Source: Mollicutes bacterium (GTDB lineage Bacteria > Bacillota_I > Bacilli_A > Izemoplasmatales > Izemoplasmataceae). Taken from it: a stretch of DNA of 64,000 nucleotides. Within the stretch, counting starts at the first letter, position 1. Each line of letters opens with the position of its first letter. Below are positions 57,902 through 64,000 of this stretch, in pieces. The translations under genes and the position numbers were made by a program. The DNA is taken from positions 43,526 through 107,525 of the forward strand of contig PWEL01000013.1 of NCBI GenBank assembly GCA_003553945.1, given 5' to 3'. The notes below the pieces were generated by a model that worked only from the letters and a program-made list of their open reading frames with translations, was not told the origin of the DNA and did not search any database.

Positions 57902-59662
57902 ATGAAGTGGAAACTGGAAAATCTCTATGAAAGCGTCCCTGCCTGGGAAGAGGATTTCAAGAAGACTGAAAAGGGCATCGAGGAAATCCGCACCTTCGAG
58001 GGGACGCTGCATGAGTTCGAATCATTCAAGGCCTATTACATCCTTCAGAAGGAACTCTCTAAAAAGCTGAACAAGCTATACCAGTACGCCTCCTTAAAGA
58101 GCGACCTGGATAAAAAGAATGTCAAGAATGCCGCCAAGCTACAGCGTGTAGGCAATCTCGTCGATTCCTACAAGAAGGCCACCGCCTTTGAAGCGCCGGA
58201 GCTGATCGAGCTCGGCAGGGACACAGTCTTTTCATATATTGAAAAGGATGAGGCTTTGAAGGCGTTTCGCTTCCCTATGGAGAAGCTCTTCCATCAAAGC
58301 GACTATATCCTTGATGAGAAGAGCGAGAAGCTCCTCTCGCATTACAACCGCCTCAGCAAACAGGGAAGCAACCTTCACGGCGCCCTTTCCATCGCGGACA
58401 ACGCTTCCAGGGAAGTGACCCTCAAAAACGGCGAGAGAATCACAGTGACCAGCGGCAACTTCCGCAGTCATCTCGCGGATTTGCAGGACGCCGGAGACCG
58501 ACAGAAAGTGTTCGAAGCCATCTTCTCCCATTACGACCGTCATCGTTATACATTCGCCCAGATCTATGACACGGTCCTTCAGTCGGATATCGCCAAAAAA
58601 GAAGCCAGGGGCTACCCGAGCACGCTCGAAGCCTACCTGCACGGAAACCGGATCGATCCGAAAGTCTATCACAATCTGCTCGAGACCGCAGAAGCCAACA
58701 CGCATCTCATCAAGCGCTATTATGCGCTGAGGAAGAAGGTTCTGAACCTGAAAGAACACCGGACATTCGACCGTTTCCTGCCGCTCGCGGAAGGGACGAG
58801 CACCTTCTCCTATGAAGGGGCGAAATCGCTCTTCTTCGACGCCGCCAAAGAACTCGGGGATGACTTCCATGAAAAGGCGCGGGATGCACTGAAGGACGGC
58901 TACGTCGACGTCTACGAACAAGACGGGAAACAGGACGGCGCTTACTCATCCTCCGCCCTCGATGAACACCCCTTCATCCTGCTCAATTATGACGGCACTC
59001 TGAGCGATGTCTTCACCGTCGCGCATGAAGCCGGGCATTCAATGCACTCGCTCTACGCCATGGAGAACCAGCCCATCCCCACGCAGAACTATCCCATATT
59101 CGTCGCCGAAGTGGCCTCGACCTTCAACGAACACCTGCTTCTCGATGCCTTCATCGAGGAGAACAAGGGAACACGGGAGGACCGCATCCAGCTCCTCCAG
59201 CAATCCATCGACGACATCATCGCCACCTTCTTCCGCCAGACCCTCTTCGCCGCTTATGAACTAAAAGCGCACGAGAAGGCGGAAGCTAATGAGCCGATCA
59301 CTCACGAGACCCTCTCGGGCATCATGCAGGACCTCTACAAGTCCTTCTACGACATCGACATCGACGAAGAACCTGGTAAGAGCGCCGTGTGGGCCTTCGT
59401 CCCCCACATGTTCTTCGCGCCATACTATGTCTATCAATACGCCACTTCCTTCGCGGCGAGCCTTGCTCTCTACAAGGAAGTGAAGAAAGACCCCGCGAAC
59501 ATCAAGCGCCACATCGACCTGTTGAAAAGCGGCGGCAGCGACTTCCCCTTGGACCAGCTTGCAGACGCCGGCGTCGATTTGAAGGACAAGAAGGCCTTCA
59601 ATGGTGTCATAGAAAGGTTCGAGGCACTGCTCGACGAATTGGAGGTTGCCTTGAACGCATAA
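57902..59662 (+). CDS. pepF: oligoendopeptidase F
   Basis: FTVAHEAGHSMHSLYA HExxH; M3 family pattern; ggaggt RBS. Confidence 0.95.
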   Translation: MKWKLENLYESVPAWEEDFKKTEKGIEEIRTFEGTLHEFESFKAYYILQKELSKKLNKLYQYASLKSDLDKKNVKNAAKLQRVGNLVDSYKKATAFEAPELIELGRDTVFSYIEKDEALKAFRFPMEKLFHQSDYILDEKSEKLLSHYNRLSKQGSNLHGALSIADNASREVTLKNGERITVTSGNFRSHLADLQDAGDRQKVFEAIFSHYDRHRYTFAQIYDTVLQSDIAKKEARGYPSTLEAYLHGNRIDPKVYHNLLETAEANTHLIKRYYALRKKVLNLKEHRTFDRFLPLAEGTSTFSYEGAKSLFFDAAKELGDDFHEKARDALKDGYVDVYEQDGKQDGAYSSSALDEHPFILLNYDGTLSDVFTVAHEAGHSMHSLYAMENQPIPTQNYPIFVAEVASTFNEHLLLDAFIEENKGTREDRIQLLQQSIDDIIATFFRQTLFAAYELKAHEKAEANEPITHETLSGIMQDLYKSFYDIDIDEEPGKSAVWAFVPHMFFAPYYVYQYATSFAASLALYKEVKKDPANIKRHIDLLKSGGSDFPLDQLADAGVDLKDKKAFNGVIERFEALLDELEVALNA

Positions 59663-59685
59663 GTGGGTTACAATATTATATAACG

Positions 59686-59868
59686 TGTTGAAGGGCATCG
59701 GAAGGCACCCTTCAGCGAGTCCGGGATGGTGTGAGCCGGACAGAAGCCTGACCGTGGAGCCCGGAGCGGGACTAAAGACCCCCGTACGCTTGCGTTAAAA
59801 GCCAGAGTAAAAAAACAAGGTGGTACCGCGGACTCTCCGCCCTTGCCGGTGCGCAAGGGCTTTTTTTA
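59686..59868 (+). promoter_or_regulatory. T-box riboswitch leader of trpS with terminator
   Basis: gcgagtccgggatggtgtgagccgg stem I, putative specifier TGG at 59755-59757, aaggtggtaccgcgga T-box (about 59818-59832), terminator gcccttgccggtgcgcaagggcttttttt. Confidence 0.88.
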
Positions 59869-59891
59869 TACGAAAGAAAGGATGTGAGACC

Positions 59892-60893
59892 ATGAAGCAT
59901 ATCGTCAGCGGCATCAAACCCACAGGCAGTCTGAACCTCGGGACCTACCTCGGAAGCATCAAGAATTTCGTCGAACTGCAAAACTCCTACAGCTACCATC
60001 ACTTCTTCCTCTTCATCGCGGACCTGCACGCCATCACACTTCCCATCGACCGGCAGTTCCTCAGGAAAAAGATCAAGGAGCTCGCCGCGCTCTACCTCGC
60101 CTGCGGATTGAAACAGGAACGCCTGAGCCTCTTCATCCAATCGGAGGTCCCGGCGCACTCGCACATGGGATACCTCCTGCAATGCTTCACCTACATGGGC
60201 GAACTCGAGCGCATGACGCAATACAAGGAAAAAAAGGAACAGGCCTTTGAAGGCATCCCCTCCAGCCTGTTCACCTATCCCTCCCTGATGGCCGGCGACA
60301 TCCTCCTCTACGACGCTGAATACGTCCCTGTCGGCGAGGACCAGAAACAGCACCTCGAACTCACGAGGGATATCGCCACCCGCATCAACAACCGCTTCGG
60401 AGACTTCTTCACTGTGCCAGAACCCTTGATCCCCAAAGTCGGGGCGCGCATCAAGAGCCTCGCCTACCCGGAGAAGAAAATGAGCAAGTCCGACACGGAC
60501 ACCAAGGGCCACATCGACCTCCTTGATGAGCCGCACATCATCAGAAAACGCATCAGAAGCGCCGTGACCGACAGCGGGGCGGACATCCGTTTCGACCGGG
60601 AGGGAAAACCGGGCATCTCCAACCTGCTCACCATCTACGCCACACTGGAGAACGTCTCCGTTGAAGCTATCGCCGCGCGTTACAGCAATGCCACATACAA
60701 ACAACTGAAGGACGACCTCGCCGAACGCGTCGTCAAGGAGCTCTCCCCCATTCAGGAACGCTACCGGGAGCTCATCAATTCCCGGGAGCTCAACGACATT
60801 CTGGACAAGGGGCGGGATGAAGCCCTAAAGGTAGCCAATAAAAAAGCGGCCAAGCTCAGCCGCAAACTAGGTCTCGGGAGGGGCCGGAGATAA
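59892..60893 (+). CDS. trpS: tryptophan-tRNA ligase
   Basis: MKHIVSGIKPTGSLNLGTYLGSIKNF; KMSKSD. Confidence 0.95.
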   Translation: MKHIVSGIKPTGSLNLGTYLGSIKNFVELQNSYSYHHFFLFIADLHAITLPIDRQFLRKKIKELAALYLACGLKQERLSLFIQSEVPAHSHMGYLLQCFTYMGELERMTQYKEKKEQAFEGIPSSLFTYPSLMAGDILLYDAEYVPVGEDQKQHLELTRDIATRINNRFGDFFTVPEPLIPKVGARIKSLAYPEKKMSKSDTDTKGHIDLLDEPHIIRKRIRSAVTDSGADIRFDREGKPGISNLLTIYATLENVSVEAIAARYSNATYKQLKDDLAERVVKELSPIQERYRELINSRELNDILDKGRDEALKVANKKAAKLSRKLGLGRGRR

Positions 60894-60913
60894 AAAAGAG
60901 CCCGCAGGGCTCT
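60892..60913 (-). terminator. terminator of ptsH
   Basis: minus strand agagccctgcgggctctttttt. Confidence 0.75.
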
Positions 60914-61172
60914 AATCGACATTCATTCCCTTGATATGCTCGCTGATCGCCTCCATCGCCTCGATTTCATCTTCGCCCTCGGTCTCGATAACGACGAGCG
61001 ACCCTTTATTGACGCCCAGGGAGAGCACTCCCATGATCGATTTCAAGTCCACGGTCTCATCCTCATGAGTGATGGAAATGTCGCACTGGAACTGATTCGC
61101 CTTCTTGACGAGCAGTGTTGCGGGGCGGGCATGCAGACCCTGTTCATTGGCGATGACGAATTCCTTTCTCAC
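60912..61172 (-). CDS. ptsH: HPr family phosphocarrier protein
   Basis: NEQGLHARPATLLVKKANQF; SIMGVLSLGVNKG. Confidence 0.93.
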   Translation of the reverse strand: MRKEFVIANEQGLHARPATLLVKKANQFQCDISITHEDETVDLKSIMGVLSLGVNKGSLVVIETEGEDEIEAMEAISEHIKGMNVD

Positions 61173-61516
61173 TCCGCCTCATCCTTTCGTGTCTTCAATC
61201 TCTCATCGAGGGAATCAAACAACGTCTGCGTATCTTCCTTGAAATAGAACTTCACCTTGTTCCCGACAGCGTTCACACCCTCGGCGCCATATGACTTGAT
61301 CGCCTGGAGGTCCACCGAACGCACATCCTGCACATCGACGACTATCTTGCCGCGCTCATAAGCGACAGACATGATGTTGTCCTCGCCGAAGGCATCGATC
61401 AGACCATCCACATCATAGACGCTTTCCACTTCAAATTTCCTGCGCTCGCGCCACCAGAGCACGAGGAGGATGACGAGCACTGCAATCAGCAGAAAAATCA
61501 GCGGTTCATAGGGCAT
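61169..61516 (-). CDS. single-TM-anchored PTS EIIB-like domain lacking the catalytic Cys
   Basis: N-terminal TM; ungapped match to the EIIB domain of the PTS gene in this window (NIMSVAYERGKIVVDVQDVRSVD vs NITDFDYCVTRLRLKLEDPEKVD; AIKSYGAEGVNAVGNKVKF vs ALKEYGATDVMVSGKNVQV); 4-nt overlap with ptsH. Confidence 0.7.
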   Translation of the reverse strand: MPYEPLIFLLIAVLVILLVLWWRERRKFEVESVYDVDGLIDAFGEDNIMSVAYERGKIVVDVQDVRSVDLQAIKSYGAEGVNAVGNKVKFYFKEDTQTLFDSLDERLKTRKDEAE

Positions 61517-61616
61517 GTTCTCACCTCTCTTTACTTATACTACCACACAATATTTATTTTTGAAACGCCTTCATGTATAATATAGCCACAAGAAAGCCTC
61601 TAAAGGAGGGCGCATC

Positions 61617-62027
61617 ATGCATGCGACCATAGCCAACGACCAAAGGACAATGCTGGATCACTACTATGTGAGGGGCACCGTATTCATCGAGGAACAGAAC
61701 ATCCCCTGGCATCTGGAGTTCGATGAGGACGACTACCGGGCGATTCTCTTCAATCTCTACGATGGTGAGCGTCCCATCGCCGCAGCGAGGCTCGTCGACA
61801 ACAAGGTCGGCCGCGTCGCTGTATTGAAGTCACACCGGCGGAGGAAAGCCGGAACATACATCATGGAGGCCCTGGAGACGCATGCCAGAGAAAATGGCAT
61901 GGACACATTGAAACTCGGGGCACAGACCTACATCGTCCCCTTCTACGAAGCGATTGGATACACACCATATGGAGAGGTCTATCTCGACGCCGGCATCGAA
62001 CACCGGATGATGAAGAAAAAACTATGA
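61617..62027 (+). CDS. GNAT family N-acetyltransferase
   Basis: AAARLVDNKVGRVAVLKSHRRRKAGTYIMEALE; LGAQTYIVPFYEAIGYTPYGEVYLDAGIEHRMM. Confidence 0.9.
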   Translation: MHATIANDQRTMLDHYYVRGTVFIEEQNIPWHLEFDEDDYRAILFNLYDGERPIAAARLVDNKVGRVAVLKSHRRRKAGTYIMEALETHARENGMDTLKLGAQTYIVPFYEAIGYTPYGEVYLDAGIEHRMMKKKL

Positions 62028-62045
62028 AAGAAAGGAGGGGTTTCA

Positions 62046-62549
62046 ATGGCCGACCGTGTCATAGAAGCCATCATAGAAATCCCCATGGGCACCAAGAACA
62101 AATACGAGATCGACAAGGCCAGAGGGCGCATCAAGCTCGACAGGGTCCTCTACTCTCAGATGACCTACCCCGCCGAATACGGCTACATCGAGGACACGCT
62201 CGCCGAAGATGACGATCCGCTGGACATCCTGGTCATGGCAAGCACGAAGACCTTCCCGGGATGCATCGTGGATGCACGCGTCATCGGCGCGCTCGATATG
62301 ATAGACAACGGCGAAAAGGACTACAAGATCATCTCGGTCATGGAGAACGACCCCCGCTTCGAGCACATCCACACTCTCAAGGATATCCAGGAGCACATGC
62401 TCAGGGAGATCAAGCACTTCTTCCGCACCTATAAGGACCTGCAGCAGAACAAGATCGTCGAGGTCGGGGATTTCTACGACAAGGAGTTCGCGGAAACCCT
62501 GATCGAAGACAGCATCAAACGTTACCAACGCTATATCAAGGAGGCATGA
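62046..62549 (+). CDS. ppa: inorganic pyrophosphatase
   Basis: EIPMGTKNKYEIDKARGRIKLDRVLYSQMTYPAEYGYIEDTLAEDDDPLDILV. Confidence 0.95.
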   Translation: MADRVIEAIIEIPMGTKNKYEIDKARGRIKLDRVLYSQMTYPAEYGYIEDTLAEDDDPLDILVMASTKTFPGCIVDARVIGALDMIDNGEKDYKIISVMENDPRFEHIHTLKDIQEHMLREIKHFFRTYKDLQQNKIVEVGDFYDKEFAETLIEDSIKRYQRYIKEA

Positions 62550-62550
62550 C

Positions 62551-62949
62551 ATGTCAATCAGAATCTCAGTCGCATTCGACGCGGAAAAACAAGGTATCCT
62601 CACCGGCAGGAAAGGCTCGACCCAGGTCGGAGGCCAGGCAGGCGCACTCGCCCCGTACGATATGATCCTCGGCGGTCTAGGAAGTTGTCTGCACTACACC
62701 TTCCAGACCGTCATCGACAAGAAGCGCATCGCGATTGAAAGCGTCCATTACAGCATTGAAGGAAACAAGCGCGATGAAGTCCCGGCGACATTGAAAGACG
62801 TTTATGTAAAAGCCACGGTCAGTGGCGCGAAGGAAGAGGACAAGCGCAAAATCGAAAAAGCGTTCGACATCGCCACCAGACAATGCAGCGTCTATCAGAC
62901 ACTTGAAAAAGTGGCCGACATGCATCCCGAGCTCGTGTTCAATTCCTAG
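62551..62949 (+). CDS. OsmC family protein
   Basis: GGLGSCLHYTFQTVIDKKRIAIESVHYSIEG; FDIATRQCSVYQTLEK. Confidence 0.88.
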   Translation: MSIRISVAFDAEKQGILTGRKGSTQVGGQAGALAPYDMILGGLGSCLHYTFQTVIDKKRIAIESVHYSIEGNKRDEVPATLKDVYVKATVSGAKEEDKRKIEKAFDIATRQCSVYQTLEKVADMHPELVFNS

Positions 62950-62967
62950 AAAAGAGAGGATGCTGCC

Positions 62968-63720
62968 ATGCATCTAGATGATTTCGTCTACACCAGCACG
63001 GACTTTGAAGACAAGCGCGTCCTCGACGCAGCCACAGGCGTCGGCGGCGCGACAGTAAGACTCGCGGAGCGCCTCGCCGAAGACGGAGGAAAAGAAATTC
63101 TGAGCGTGGACATCGACCAGGAACAAGACACTGTCGAATCCATCAGGGAGGACCTGGACGAAAAAGCATCCTTCGTCACTTTCATCGAGGATGACATCCA
63201 TTCCTTGAAAAAAGTTGAAAGCAAGAGCATCGACATCGTCCTCTGCGACGACACCATCATCTTTTTGAACCGCCCCCCACTTGCCGTCCTGCGAGCGATC
63301 AAGGCCTTTCATCGCGTGCTAAGGGAAGGCGGGGAGCTCATCATCGTCTCGGAACTTCCTGACACGCCGGATGCCTCTCATACGGGGGAATGGCGGCGAT
63401 GGCACCTAGCGAAGGCCCTTTTCGAACTGCGGGGTGAGACCTTCGCCGAAAGCATTCCGCCTGAAACCTTGAAAGAGGCGTTGTCATGCTCGGGCTTTAT
63501 TGTCAAGGGGGAAGAGACGTCTCCCGGCTGGATGAACACCGATTATGAGCACATCATCGAAGAATGGGAGGCGATCATGCATCATGAGATCACTCTGCTT
63601 CCCTTCGAAGAACTGAAACGCCCCTTCCGAGAAGCGGTGGACCGGGTAAAGATACAAGTCGAGGAGGACGGTTATCTCGATGCCCCAGGCAAATACGCCA
63701 TCAAATGCATAAAACAATAA
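62968..63720 (+). CDS. class I SAM-dependent methyltransferase
   Basis: KRVLDAATGVGGATVRLAERL; VDIDQ; AFHRVLREGGELIIVSELP. Confidence 0.88.
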   Translation: MHLDDFVYTSTDFEDKRVLDAATGVGGATVRLAERLAEDGGKEILSVDIDQEQDTVESIREDLDEKASFVTFIEDDIHSLKKVESKSIDIVLCDDTIIFLNRPPLAVLRAIKAFHRVLREGGELIIVSELPDTPDASHTGEWRRWHLAKALFELRGETFAESIPPETLKEALSCSGFIVKGEETSPGWMNTDYEHIIEEWEAIMHHEITLLPFEELKRPFREAVDRVKIQVEEDGYLDAPGKYAIKCIKQ

Positions 63721-63745
63721 AAAAGCCCATCGCAATGGGCTTTTA
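63719..63745 (+). terminator. rho-independent terminator
   Basis: aaaaaagcccatcgcaatgggctttt. Confidence 0.8.
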
Positions 63746-63753
63746 TCTTTGAA

Positions 63754-63827
63754 TGGAGCGGGTGAGGGGAGTCGAACCCCCGACTCCACCATGGCAAGGT
63801 GGTATTTTACCACTAAACTACACCCGC
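63754..63827 (-). tRNA. tRNA-Gly (GCC)
   Basis: GCGGGTGTAGTTTAGTGGTAAAATACCACCTTGCCATGGTGGAGTCGGGGGTTCGACTCCCCTCACCCGCTCCA, cloverleaf and encoded CCA. Confidence 0.96.
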
Positions 63828-63849
63828 ATGTATTCATGCATCTCTTCAA

Positions 63850-63923
63850 TGGAGCGGGTGAAGGGAATCGAACCCTCACTATCAGCTTGGAAGGCTGATG
63901 TTCTACCGTTAAACTACACCCGC
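63850..63923 (-). tRNA. tRNA-Gly (TCC)
   Basis: GCGGGTGTAGTTTAACGGTAGAACATCAGCCTTCCAAGCTGATAGTGAGGGTTCGATTCCCTTCACCCGCTCCA. Confidence 0.96.
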
Positions 63924-64000
63924 ATCAACGGCTCGAAGCAATTCTATCACAGCTCAATAGCGACTGTCAAGCAAAGAAGGGGTTTCTGATGAATTTATTG

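Noticed and set aside
63753-63989. 78-aa ORF (and 63484..63879 minus)
   Set aside because: Spans two tRNA-Gly genes; the MERVRGVEPPTPPWQGGILPLNYTR-type sequence is a translated tRNA.

Overview
The window is a roughly 53% GC bacterial chromosome segment, probably from a Firmicutes-like or related low-copy lipoprotein-rich lineage; taxonomy is inferred only from gene content. It is organised as: (i) a DUF3267-like metalloprotease, an alpha/beta hydrolase and an OpuC-type osmoprotectant ABC operon; (ii) a large alpha-glucan island at about 4.0-22 kb, with an oligo-1,6-glucosidase, MalF/MalG/YvdJ(DUF1189)/MalE, an alpha-amylase lipoprotein, a membrane-anchored pullulanase, a non-catalytic lipoprotein with seven CBM26-like repeats, an MsmK-type ATPase and an orphan PucR-type HTH regulator, with a degenerate IS3-family element inside; (iii) a GH38 alpha-mannosidase / DUF5005-like lipoprotein / AraC / BadF-type kinase locus in which both the GH38 and kinase reading frames are broken; (iv) cutC and a GlcNAc-type PTS operon with a PEP-phosphonomutase-like gene and a GH13 neopullulanase; (v) an Opp operon and a lipoprotein cluster with collagen-like, InlB-B-repeat and lipocalin-like modules; (vi) housekeeping genes (recD2, pepP, Na/Pi cotransporter, gap, spx, pepF, T-box-trpS, HPr, ppa, OsmC, methyltransferase) and two tRNA-Gly genes. 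The most interesting signals are the possible Sus-like starch-capture apparatus with a stand-alone 7x CBM lipoprotein, an IS that split a bidirectional terminator hairpin, a membrane-tethered EIIB-like protein with Glu at the catalytic Cys position next to HPr, a novel domain shared by two lipoproteins with a shared TGACACA-N-TGACACA motif in their upstream regions, and the GH38/kinase lesions. All calls come from reading the sequence and ORF translations; no database search was run.
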